Made by a program: the position numbers and the translations under genes. 64,000 nt of DNA, taken from Tropicimonas_B omnivorans (GTDB lineage: Bacteria > Pseudomonadota > Alphaproteobacteria > Rhodobacterales > Rhodobacteraceae). The first letter of the stretch is position 1, and every line of letters starts with the position of its first letter. The notes under the pieces are model-generated. The model worked only from the letters and a program-made list of their open reading frames with translations. It was not told the origin of the DNA and did not search any database. Below are positions 16,460 through 24,609 of the stretch, piece by piece. The stretch is taken from contig NZ_JAVRHL010000003.1 in assembly GCF_031846565.1 (NCBI RefSeq), positions 868,001 to 932,000 of the forward strand, written 5' to 3'.

Positions 16460-17545
16460 CTATTCGGCGGGAGTGATCGACTTGTCGAAGAGCCTGCTCT
16501 GGATCCTCACCAGCGCCGCCGAGAGCGCCGCGCTTTCGCGGGAGGACGTCCGCTCCGGCGGGTAGCTCGCATCCCCGTCGGCAATCTTGCCGGCAACGCG
16601 GGACAGCTCCTCGATGGGCCGCAGGAAGTGCACCGTGTAGAACACCGTGGCGCAGCCGAGCGCGACGAAGAGCGCGGCGATGGACCAGCTGATCTTGCGC
16701 ATGAACGCGGCGAGGCTCGCCTGCCCCTGCAGCGCGGGCACGCGGACGACGAGGTCCCATCCGAAATGGGGCAGTTCGCCCTGAAGCATGCTCGGAAACA
16801 CCCCGAGGACATGGGCCGGCTGATCGTTCTGTGCGGGGATGAAGCGGGTCAGGTCGTGGCCGATCTCGGACAGCGCCATGACATCCGGGTCGAGCGGGCC
16901 CTGGATCTGCTCGTCGAGTTCCAGGACCATCCGGCCCTCCTCGTCCCGGACCGCGATATCGAGGCCGAGTTCGCGCGCCGCATCGGACATGTAGGCCGTC
17001 AGCCAGTCGATCCGCAGGCTGTAGACCACGACGCCGATGCTCCGGCCCATCTGGTCGAGCACGGGGGCGGACATGTTGATGAGGCCGTCGCTGTCGTCAC
17101 CGAGCGCCTCGCGGCGATAGACCGAGCTGACGCTGCCGCCCGCGCGGCCTTCGCGGAACCACCGCTCCTGGCTGGCATCGGATCCCACCTCGATGCCGCC
17201 GGTGCCGGCGACGATGCGCCCGTCTGCGGCGACGATTCCGGTCCAGGCGATGGCCGAGCTCGCGCGCGGAACGGCATCTGCGAAGTTCTGCATGCCTTTC
17301 TGGTTGCTCATGTCGACCTGCGCCGCGACGGCTTCGAGGCTGCGCCATTCGCGTTCCATGGTCTTGGAGACGGCCAGTTGCAGGGCGCGTCCGGCGCGCG
17401 TCACGCCTTCGGACTGCACGTTGCGCTCGAAGGCATTCACATGCGACCGGATCGGGAGCGTGACCACGAGGATCGCCAGCAGGAACGCCGCGATCGCCGA
17501 GCCGATCAGGGTAGTGGAGAGCTTGGGAAACTGGCTGAAGTTCAT
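16460..17545 (-). CDS. Cache-domain membrane sensor without output domain
   Basis: A protein of 361 residues: a cytoplasmic N-terminus, membrane span 1 (about 11-31), a large periplasmic domain (about 35-280) of dCache type (IAWTGIVAADGRIVAGTGG, the RWFREGRAGG segment, then INMSAPVLDQMGRSIGVVVY), membrane span 2 (about 284-303) and a HAMP-like segment (FLRPIEELSRVAGKIADGD). It ends some 30 residues later without GGDEF, EAL, kinase or methyl-accepting domains. The terminator directly behind the stop argues against a recent truncation. It converges on the glucan synthase. A role as a sensing partner for another protein is inference. Confidence 0.75.
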   Translation of the reverse strand: MNFSQFPKLSTTLIGSAIAAFLLAILVVTLPIRSHVNAFERNVQSEGVTRAGRALQLAVSKTMEREWRSLEAVAAQVDMSNQKGMQNFADAVPRASSAIAWTGIVAADGRIVAGTGGIEVGSDASQERWFREGRAGGSVSSVYRREALGDDSDGLINMSAPVLDQMGRSIGVVVYSLRIDWLTAYMSDAARELGLDIAVRDEEGRMVLELDEQIQGPLDPDVMALSEIGHDLTRFIPAQNDQPAHVLGVFPSMLQGELPHFGWDLVVRVPALQGQASLAAFMRKISWSIAALFVALGCATVFYTVHFLRPIEELSRVAGKIADGDASYPPERTSSRESAALSAALVRIQSRLFDKSITPAE

Positions 17546-17826
17546 GGCACTGCTGATCCGCTGCGTGAGATTTATTGAGGCGAGTGCGATCTCCGCCCCA
17601 CCTCCATAGGACGTTAACTATGATTGAGGCGGATTTGGGGCCGTGCCGGTCACAGTGACGATCAATGAACCTTGATGACACTCGACAGCCGGATATCGAA
17701 GCAGGCTCAGGTTCGTCGGGAACAGATGGGGCGCGAAGAGTGAACGGGGAAACCCAGTGGAAAACCGTCAGCGCCCGCCGGGCTGCCGCGTCCCGGTGAT
17801 CGCGCTCGAACGCCGTTTTGTACAGG

Positions 17827-17910
17827 TGGTACCCGAGGTCGGATTCGAACCGACACGCCGCGAGGCGGGGGATTTTGAATCCCCTGCGTCTACCATTCCG
17901 CCACTCGGGC
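17827..17910 (-). tRNA. tRNA-Leu (anticodon CAA)
   Basis: Read on the minus strand, the sequence folds as a class-II tRNA: acceptor GCCCGAG with CTCGGGT (one G-T pair at the end), anticodon stem GGGGA/TCCCC with loop TTCAAAA giving anticodon CAA, a variable arm, the T arm GTCGGTTCGAATCCGAC, and an encoded CCA. It decodes UUG. It stands alone between the sensor gene and the TRAP permease genes. Confidence 0.96.
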
Positions 17911-17953
17911 CTGCTGTTTGGTACCTAACCGAGCCGCGCGGGCGACGCCAGCC

Positions 17954-19309
17954 TCAACCCGCCAGCCAGCGCGGCAACCACAGGGAGATGGCCGGAAGTG
18001 CGCCGAGAATCGCAATCCGTACGACATCGGACAGGATGAAGGGCAGCACTCCGGCCCAGATCCGGCGCACGTCGATCCCGGGCGCCGCCGCCGACAGGAT
18101 GAAGAGGTTCAGCCCGACCGGCGGCGTGATCAATCCCACCTCCACCGCCATCAGCGCAAGGATGCCGAACCAGATCGCGGCCTCACCGGGCTGGAGCCCG
18201 AAATCCAGCGCCTCGATCACCGGCAGGAAGACCGGCACCGTGAGGAGGATCATCGACAGGCTGTCCATGACGCAGCCGAAGATGAGGTAGGCCAGCAGCA
18301 TCGCCGCAAGGACCACGACGGGCGCTATTCCGGCCGCCTCCACCCACCCCGCCAGCGCCTGCGGGGCCTGCGTCAGGGCGAGGAACCCCTTGAAGAGTTC
18401 GGCCCCGAGGAGGATCGCGAAGATCATCGCCGTCGTCCGGGCCGTTTCGAGGATGGCTTCAACGAGACCGGTGAGGTTCAGCCGTCCGGTCAGGGCGCCA
18501 TGAAGGACGGTCGCCATCGCGCCGAAAGCGGCCGCCTCGTTTGGCGTGAAAAGAGCCTGGAGACCGGCACTCTGCCAGTCGAGATCGAGGAGCATGCCGC
18601 CCATGGTCAGCCCGAAGATCGCGAGGACCGGCCATGCCTGCGACAGACCTGCGAGCCGCGCCTTGAGCGGCGCGCGCGCTCCGGCTGGTCCTGCCTCCGG
18701 CGCGATGCGGACGTAGAGTGTGATGACGAGGGCATATCCGGCCGCCGCGAGAAGCCCGGGCAGAAGGGCCGCCGCGAACAGGGTCACGATGTTGGCCTCG
18801 GCCATGATGGCGTAGATCACGAGGATCACGGACGGCGGAATGAGGATGCCCAGCGTTCCACCCGCCGCCACGGTCCCGGCCGCCAGCGCGTCCGAATACC
18901 CCCGCGCGCGCATCTCGGGCAGCGCGACCTGCGCCATGGTCGATGCGGTGGCGAGCGAGGAGCCGCAGATCGCCCCGAAACCGGCCGAGGCGCCGATCCC
19001 GGCAAGCGCCATTCCGCCCCGGCGATGCCCGGCCCAGTCCCCGGCGACGCCGAAGAGCGCCGCGGAGAGGCCCGTCTGCGTGGCCACCTGCCCCATCAAC
19101 AGGAACAGCGGGACGATGACGAGCGAGGGGGTCGAGAAGATATCGAACGGCAGCGTCTTCAACTGGCTCATCGGCCCCGCCGCACTGCCGAGGATCGCCC
19201 ATGTTCCCGCGATTCCGGCACCGCCGATGGCGACGGCCACGGGGATACGCACCAAAATCGCGGCGATCACGCCGGCAAAGACGAGGGCTGCGAGCGCAGG
19301 CCCGGTCAT
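17954..19309 (-). CDS. dctM: TRAP transporter large permease (DctM family)
   Basis: A secondary transporter subunit of 451 residues with about 12 hydrophobic spans. It carries family signatures such as GFGAICGSSLATASTMAQVALPEM split around residues 113-137, GGTLGILIPPSVILVIYAI near 146-164, and VGLITPPVGLNLFIL near 395-410. It cotransports Na+ and an organic acid or similar solute delivered by a periplasmic binding protein. The ATG at 19307-19309 overlaps the stop of the small subunit by 4 nt. No DctP-type binding protein gene is in the vicinity, so the substrate cannot be guessed. Confidence 0.92.
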   Translation of the reverse strand: MTGPALAALVFAGVIAAILVRIPVAVAIGGAGIAGTWAILGSAAGPMSQLKTLPFDIFSTPSLVIVPLFLLMGQVATQTGLSAALFGVAGDWAGHRRGGMALAGIGASAGFGAICGSSLATASTMAQVALPEMRARGYSDALAAGTVAAGGTLGILIPPSVILVIYAIMAEANIVTLFAAALLPGLLAAAGYALVITLYVRIAPEAGPAGARAPLKARLAGLSQAWPVLAIFGLTMGGMLLDLDWQSAGLQALFTPNEAAAFGAMATVLHGALTGRLNLTGLVEAILETARTTAMIFAILLGAELFKGFLALTQAPQALAGWVEAAGIAPVVVLAAMLLAYLIFGCVMDSLSMILLTVPVFLPVIEALDFGLQPGEAAIWFGILALMAVEVGLITPPVGLNLFILSAAAPGIDVRRIWAGVLPFILSDVVRIAILGALPAISLWLPRWLAG

Positions 19310-19851
19310 GACATCGCCTCGGCAAGCGACACCCAGGCCGCCCGCACAGCCGCGACGAAGGTCATGATCGCGCCCGCCAGAGCCGCCGCGAGCAGCGCCC
19401 AGACCGGCAGGCCCAGATCGAAGGTCGTCTCGGTATAATACGGCCGCGCGGCGAGCCCGAGCGCGGCCCGCAGCGCCTCGGAGCCGTAGGGGAGCTTTTC
19501 GCCGAAGCCGAGCCAGAGCTGGCGGAGAATGACGAAGGCCGCGAGGGCCAGTGAAAGATCGCCGAGCGTGCCCAGGCCTTCCCGGAGGCGCGCCGGAAGC
19601 CGGGAGGCCGCGATATCCACCCTCACATGGGCGCGGGATAGCGTGGCCCAGGGCAGGACCCAGAAGACCGCGATGCCGCACCCGTTCGCCATCAGCTCGT
19701 AATCCCCGCGCACCGGCCCGAGCCCGAGGCCCGTCAGCGCGCGGCCGATCACCGAGACGCAGACCATGGCGGACAGGCCGAGAAGTCCGATCCCCGCAAG
19801 GACGGCCATGCCGCGCGCGGCCCGCTCGATCAGGACGCCGATCCCCCTCAA
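19306..19851 (-). CDS. dctQ: TRAP transporter small permease (DctQ family)
   Basis: A protein of 181 residues with four hydrophobic spans (about 15-38, 55-70, 93-112, 144-166), the normal topology of DctQ. GDYELMANGCGIAVFWVLPW and RVDIAASRLPARL match the family pattern. It is the first gene of a two-gene operon, coupled to dctM by a 4-nt overlap. The upstream 190 bp separate it from the divergent DedA-like gene and contain a short CTCAGC triplication near 19967. Confidence 0.87.
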   Translation of the reverse strand: MRGIGVLIERAARGMAVLAGIGLLGLSAMVCVSVIGRALTGLGLGPVRGDYELMANGCGIAVFWVLPWATLSRAHVRVDIAASRLPARLREGLGTLGDLSLALAAFVILRQLWLGFGEKLPYGSEALRAALGLAARPYYTETTFDLGLPVWALLAAALAGAIMTFVAAVRAAWVSLAEAMS

Positions 19852-20044
19852 CGCGCACCCTCCCGCGGCGGGTCTGAAGTGCTGCGCCCTCTAGCCGGTC
19901 GGCGCCGCGGGGACAATGCCGGGACATCGCAGCCGGACCGCCCCCTGCCGCCTTGCGTCCAAGTCTCAGCCTCAGCCTCAGCCTTGACCGCGGCTGCGGC
20001 GCGCGTCATGTCCACCGGACACTCCGCCCAGAGGAACGCCGCCC

Positions 20045-20623
20045 GTGCTCGCTCGCCTCTACAACTGGACGATGGCTCTTTCCGCCGGGCCTCGGGCGCT
20101 CTGGGCGCTGGCCGCCGTGGCCTTTGCCGAAAGCTCCGTCTTTCCGATTCCGCCCGACATCCTGATGATCCCGATGATCCTGGCACAGCGCCGCCGGGCC
20201 TTCCTGATCGCGACCGTCGCGACGATCGCGTCGGTTCTTGGCGGCCTCGCGGGCTACGTCATCGGTGCCTTCTTCTACGATCAGGTCGGGCAACCCGTGC
20301 TCGAAGCGCTCGGCAAGGCGCACAGCATGGAAGAGTTCAACACGCGCTTCAACGGCCTCGGCTTCTGGGCGGTCCTGGTGGCGGGACTGACGCCCTTTCC
20401 CTTCAAGGTCATCACGATCATGTCCGGCTGGACGGGGATGCCGCTCGGCACCTTTCTGGTCACCTCCATCGTGGCGCGGGGCCTGCGGTTCTACATCGTC
20501 TCGGCGCTTCTCTGGCGCTTCGGGGAGCCGATCCGGCACTTCATCGAGCGCCGGCTCGCCCTCGTCTTCACCCTCTTCGTCGCCGCCCTGATCGGTGGAT
20601 TTCTCGCAGTGAGGTTCCTGTGA
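20045..20623 (+). CDS. DedA/YqaA-family membrane protein (VTT domain)
   Basis: An integral membrane protein of 192 residues. The pattern FAESSVFPIPPDILMIPMIL (about 26-45), then GYVIGAFFYDQVGQPV, and FKVITIMSGWTGMP is that of the VTT/SNARE-associated family; YqaA-like proteins are shorter than typical DedA. Relatives act in membrane homeostasis, with undecaprenyl-phosphate or phosphatidylglycerol flipping shown for some. GAGGAACG precedes the GTG start. It overlaps dsbB by 4 nt (GTGA), so the two membrane proteins are made together. Confidence 0.85.
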   Translation: MLARLYNWTMALSAGPRALWALAAVAFAESSVFPIPPDILMIPMILAQRRRAFLIATVATIASVLGGLAGYVIGAFFYDQVGQPVLEALGKAHSMEEFNTRFNGLGFWAVLVAGLTPFPFKVITIMSGWTGMPLGTFLVTSIVARGLRFYIVSALLWRFGEPIRHFIERRLALVFTLFVAALIGGFLAVRFL

Positions 20624-21090
20624 CCCGCACCACGCTCGTTCTGCTCGCCACGCTCGGCTCCGCTGCGCTTCTCCTCGGCGCCTTCGCCTTTCAGCACATC
20701 GGCGGCTATGCACCGTGCAAGATGTGCCTCTGGCAGCGCTGGCCGCATGCGGCGGCCATCGCGATCGGCGTCGCTGCGCTGGCCCTCGGGAGCCGGGCCC
20801 TGGCCTGGTTCGGAGCACTCGCCGCAGCCATCACCGCCGGTATCGGCATCTACCATTCGGGCGTTGAATGGGGGCTCTGGCCGGGGCCGACGTCCTGCAC
20901 GGGCGGTGGCGCCGGTCTCTCCGGTCTCGGCGGCGCGGATCTTCTGTCCACCGATGCGCCGACGGGCGTCGTGATGTGCGATCAGGTCGTCTGGTCGCTT
21001 CTGGGCCTGTCCATGGCCGGCTGGAATGCGCTTCTCTCCCTCGTCCTGGTGGTGCTCTGGCTCTCCGCGGCGCTCAAGCGCGAGGGCTGA
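20620..21090 (+). CDS. dsbB: Disulfide bond formation protein B
   Basis: Reoxidises periplasmic DsbA and passes electrons to quinone. The protein is 156 residues with four membrane spans. The first redox pair is C33-K-M-C36 in YAPCKMCLWQRWPH, and the second periplasmic pair is C93 (TSCTGG) and C120 (VVMCDQ), as in the family. The start is a GTG overlapping the DedA-like stop. It is the last gene of a two-gene operon and converges on the Hint protein gene with a 3-nt gap. No dsbA is nearby. Confidence 0.92.
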   Translation: MTRTTLVLLATLGSAALLLGAFAFQHIGGYAPCKMCLWQRWPHAAAIAIGVAALALGSRALAWFGALAAAITAGIGIYHSGVEWGLWPGPTSCTGGGAGLSGLGGADLLSTDAPTGVVMCDQVVWSLLGLSMAGWNALLSLVLVVLWLSAALKREG

Positions 21091-21093
21091 CGC

Positions 21094-22152
21094 TCACACC
21101 TCCACGAGCGTCCTTGCATTCTTCAGATGCCGTTCGGCGAGGCGCCGAGCGCGGCGGCCGGGCAGCGTCGTGCGTGCGGCCGGGGGCGTGCGCGTGCAGA
21201 GGCCCGGAAAGATCGCAGCGATCTCCCGCCGGGCGGCGGGACAAAGCGTCTCGAGGGCCATCGGCCCCGGAAGCAGGGATTCCGCCCGCGCGCCTTCGGC
21301 GAAGATGATCTGGTGCGCGTCGAACATCAGGTGGTGATACGTCACTCCGTCCGGCAGCTCCGCGACGGAGACCGCTGCGATTCCCGGCAAGCCCACGAGA
21401 TGCTTCGCGGCGACGAGCGCCTCGCCTCCCGTCATGCGGCGGGAGATCCGAGAATCCACGAGGATGCGGTGCTGTGGCGAGACGACCAGGTCCTTCCGGG
21501 GCGTGCCCCCGCCAAGCGCGCCGGCCGCGATGCGAATGGGCGCAAGAGCGGGATTGGCATCGAGCGCGCGTGCATCCAGATGCCGCTCACCGCGCCAGAC
21601 CACGCGCTCTGGCCCGGCATCCGCGGTGATCACCAGATCGCCGACCGCAATATCCTCGACGCCGCACTCTCCCCCCTCGCAGGCGATCCGGGTGCCGCCG
21701 GCGAAGCAGATGAAGAGCTGGCTGTAGGGAATGCTCGGACTGTTATCGAGCACCGAGATGATCCGGTAATCCTTGCCCGGCTCCAGCTGCGCGGTGGAGG
21801 CGAGGCCGTCAGCGTCATTGTCGAGCCCGAGTTCGTAGACGTAGATCTCGATATCCTGCGAGGCATCCACCGCATCAACGGGGCGAATGAGATAGGAATA
21901 CTCGGGCGTGATCCGCTCTCCGGCATCCGCGATCTGTCCGTCCTGCTCCAGATCTGACACGAGATCCTGGGAGCCATCGCCATCCTCGAACCAGGTGTCC
22001 CCGTCCTCGACTTCGATCAGGTCCGGCCGTGCACCCTCGTTCAGGCGGATCACGACGCCAAGGGACGTGGCATGCGTGTCCGAGGAGAACGGATCGACCC
22101 CCGAGACAAGGGTCATGTCGGCGATATCGTATCCGGCAACCAGATGGCGCAT
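21094..22152 (-). CDS. Hint-domain protein, 352 aa
   Basis: A second Hint protein, smaller and without RTX repeats. The N-terminal ~145 residues are acidic and beta-rich (SGVDPFSSDTHATSLGV, DTWFEDGDGSQDL) with no signal peptide. The Hint domain starts at C149 in CFAGGTRIACEGGECGVEDI and contains GDLVITADAG, RVVWRGERHLDA, VVSPQHRILV and MFDAHQIIFAEG. The ATG at 22150-22152 is chosen because GGAGAGGGACGAC lies directly before it. Its Hint domain aligns motif by motif with that of the 1316-residue RTX protein. Rhodobacteraceae usually encode several such proteins; secretion and function are not established. Confidence 0.87.
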   Translation of the reverse strand: MRHLVAGYDIADMTLVSGVDPFSSDTHATSLGVVIRLNEGARPDLIEVEDGDTWFEDGDGSQDLVSDLEQDGQIADAGERITPEYSYLIRPVDAVDASQDIEIYVYELGLDNDADGLASTAQLEPGKDYRIISVLDNSPSIPYSQLFICFAGGTRIACEGGECGVEDIAVGDLVITADAGPERVVWRGERHLDARALDANPALAPIRIAAGALGGGTPRKDLVVSPQHRILVDSRISRRMTGGEALVAAKHLVGLPGIAAVSVAELPDGVTYHHLMFDAHQIIFAEGARAESLLPGPMALETLCPAARREIAAIFPGLCTRTPPAARTTLPGRRARRLAERHLKNARTLVEV

Positions 22153-22332
22153 GTCGTCCCTCTCCAAACCAGCCCGGCCGCAACGCTAGAAGAAGATCCT
22201 TGCCAAACCGTTGCTTTTGGACGTCCCGCCCGTGCCGCGCCGTTTACTCGCCTCGGGTCTTCCCTCTAAAGTTCGGCGCAATTGCAGGCGGTCCGCCCGC
22301 CGCCCACCACATTCGATCAGGGAGACATTTCG

Positions 22333-24507
22333 ATGACGGATCGTGTTGAGAAGACCGGTTTGCAGGTCGCCACCGAGCTTGCAGTCTTCATCGAGGAGCA
22401 GGCGCTTCCGGGGACCGGCGTCGAGCCGGATCAGTTCTGGGCGGGCCTGTCCGGTCTCGTGAAGGCGTTCGGCCCGACGACACGAGCCCTCCTCGAACGG
22501 CGGGACGAGCTGCAGGAAACCATCGACGCGTGGCATGTCGAGCGTCGGGGCCAGCCGCACGATGCCGCTGCCTACCGCGCCTTCCTCGAAGAGATCGGTT
22601 ACCTTCTGCCGGAACCAGACGGGGTCGAGGTCGACACCAGCCGCGTCGATCCGGAGATCGCCTCCGTCGCCGGTCCGCAGCTCGTCGTGCCGGCCACCAA
22701 CGCTCGGTACGTGCTCAATGCCGCGAATGCCCGGTGGGGCTCGCTCTACGATGCGCTCTACGGCACCGACGCGCTTGGCTCGGAGGCTCCGAAGGGGGAG
22801 TACGACCCTGAGCGCGGCCGTCAGGTCGTCGCCTGGGCGAAGGCGCATCTCGATGCCGTGGTTCCGCTCACGAAGGGAAGCTGGTCGGACGTTCAGGCGC
22901 TGGCGCCCTCGGGCGGGAAACTCATGGTCATCGGCTCGATGGGCTCCACGACGCTCAAGGACGAGCGCCAGTTCGCGGGCTTCAATCGCGGCCCGGACAA
23001 CAACGTCTCGGACGTGTTCCTGCGGGCGAACGGGCTGCATCTCGTTCTCTTCCTCGACCGCACGCATCCCATCGGCAAGACCGATCCCGCCGGCCTCGCC
23101 GATATCGTCTTCGAGGCCGCGGTGAGCACGATCGTCGACCTGGAGGATTCGGTTGCCTGTGTCGATGCGGCGGACAAGATCCTGGCCTACGGCAACTGGC
23201 TCGGCCTGATGAAAGGTGACCTCACGGCCGAGATCACCAAGGGCGGCGAGACGTTCACCCGCGAGTTGAACGACGATATCGGCTTCATTGGCCCGGACGG
23301 GCAACCGCGCCTCCTCAAGGGCCGCTCGCTCATGCTGGTGCGCAATGTTGGCCACCTGATGACCACCCCGGCGGTCCTCGACGAAGACGGTGCCGAGATC
23401 TCGGAGGGTCTTCTCGACGCCCTCGTCTCCACCCTCTGTGCGATCCATGACTTCAAGCGGGAGGGCGGTCCCTTCAACTCCCCGGCGGGCTCCATCTACG
23501 TGGTGAAGCCGAAGATGCACGGGCCGGAGGAGGTCGCGCTGACCTGCCGGATCTTCGATGCGGTGGAGCGGACGCTCGGGCTGCCGGCAAGGATGGTGAA
23601 GATCGGGATCATGGACGAGGAGCGCCGGACATCCGCCAACCTCGCCGCCTGCATCGAGGCCGCGTCGGACCGGATCGCCTTCGTCAACACGGGCTTCCTC
23701 GACCGCACCGGGGACGAGATCCATACCGCGATGGAAGCGGGGCCGATGAAGCGCAAGGCGGAGATGAAATCGGCGGAGTGGCTTGCTGCCTATGAAAGCC
23801 GCAACGTGGACATCGCCATCGCCTGCGGTCTGAAGGGGCGGGCGCAGATCGGCAAGGGCATGTGGGCGATGCCCGACAAAATGCACGCCATGCTGGAGGC
23901 CAAGATCGCTCATCCGCAGGCCGGGGCGACCTGCGCCTGGGTCCCCTCGCCCACCGCGGCCATCCTTCATGCCACCCATTACCACAAGGTCGACGTCTTC
24001 AAGCGGCTCTACGAGATCGCCGAGGAGACCGGCGGCGGGACCCGAGAAGGGCTGGACGCCCTCCTGACGATCCCGCTTCTGGAGACCGAACTGTCGGCGG
24101 AGGAGATCGCCTCCGAGACCGACCTGAACGCGCAGGGGATCCTCGGCTACGTGGTGCGATGGGTCGATCAGGGGATCGGCTGCTCCACCGTGCCGGACCT
24201 CGAGGGCGTGGGGCTGATGGAGGACCGGGCGACCTGCCGGATTTCATCGCAGGCGCTTGCGAACTGGATCCACCACGACCTGACCGATGCGCAGACCGTC
24301 ATGGGAGCACTCCGCCGCATGGCACAGATGGTGGACGAGCAGAATGCCGGCGATCCGGCCTATTCGCCGATGTCACCGGAGTTCGACGGCCTCGCCTTCC
24401 AGGCCGCCTGCGACCTTGTCTTCAAGGGTCGCATCGCACCGTCCGGCTACACCGAGCCCGCGCTCCACGAGCGGCGGCTCCAGGTGAAGGCGAAGGGCGC
24501 CGCGTAA
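22333..24507 (+). CDS. glcB: Malate synthase G
   Basis: Condenses glyoxylate with acetyl-CoA to malate (glyoxylate shunt and glycolate use). The length of 724 residues matches the monomeric G isoform (A isoforms are about 530). Visible landmarks: TIVDLEDSVACVDAADK (metal-site region), SLMLVRNVGHLMTTPAV, MHGPEEVALTC, KIGIMDEERRTSANLAACI and AGATCAWVPSPTAAILHATHY split over residues 535-555. The ATG at 22333 follows AGGGAGA; the upstream in-frame codons are not family-like. It is transcribed alone. Isocitrate lyase is not in the window. Confidence 0.96.
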   Translation: MTDRVEKTGLQVATELAVFIEEQALPGTGVEPDQFWAGLSGLVKAFGPTTRALLERRDELQETIDAWHVERRGQPHDAAAYRAFLEEIGYLLPEPDGVEVDTSRVDPEIASVAGPQLVVPATNARYVLNAANARWGSLYDALYGTDALGSEAPKGEYDPERGRQVVAWAKAHLDAVVPLTKGSWSDVQALAPSGGKLMVIGSMGSTTLKDERQFAGFNRGPDNNVSDVFLRANGLHLVLFLDRTHPIGKTDPAGLADIVFEAAVSTIVDLEDSVACVDAADKILAYGNWLGLMKGDLTAEITKGGETFTRELNDDIGFIGPDGQPRLLKGRSLMLVRNVGHLMTTPAVLDEDGAEISEGLLDALVSTLCAIHDFKREGGPFNSPAGSIYVVKPKMHGPEEVALTCRIFDAVERTLGLPARMVKIGIMDEERRTSANLAACIEAASDRIAFVNTGFLDRTGDEIHTAMEAGPMKRKAEMKSAEWLAAYESRNVDIAIACGLKGRAQIGKGMWAMPDKMHAMLEAKIAHPQAGATCAWVPSPTAAILHATHYHKVDVFKRLYEIAEETGGGTREGLDALLTIPLLETELSAEEIASETDLNAQGILGYVVRWVDQGIGCSTVPDLEGVGLMEDRATCRISSQALANWIHHDLTDAQTVMGALRRMAQMVDEQNAGDPAYSPMSPEFDGLAFQAACDLVFKGRIAPSGYTEPALHERRLQVKAKGAA

Positions 24508-24577
24508 GCGGGAGGGTGCGCGCGACCTGACCTCGCGGTCAGGCCGGCGCGAGACAACCGAGCAAGAGGGGTGGCGA

Positions 24578-24601
24578 GAGGGGCGGCCGGAGCCGCCCCC
24601 T
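24578..24601. terminator. Hairpin between convergent glcB and ntrX
   Basis: GGGCGGC-CGGA-GCCGCCC extended by GAG/CTC with a bulge, located between the two convergent stops. No T-run on either side, so function as a bidirectional terminator is only likely. Confidence 0.4.
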
Positions 24602-24609
24602 CCGGCGCC

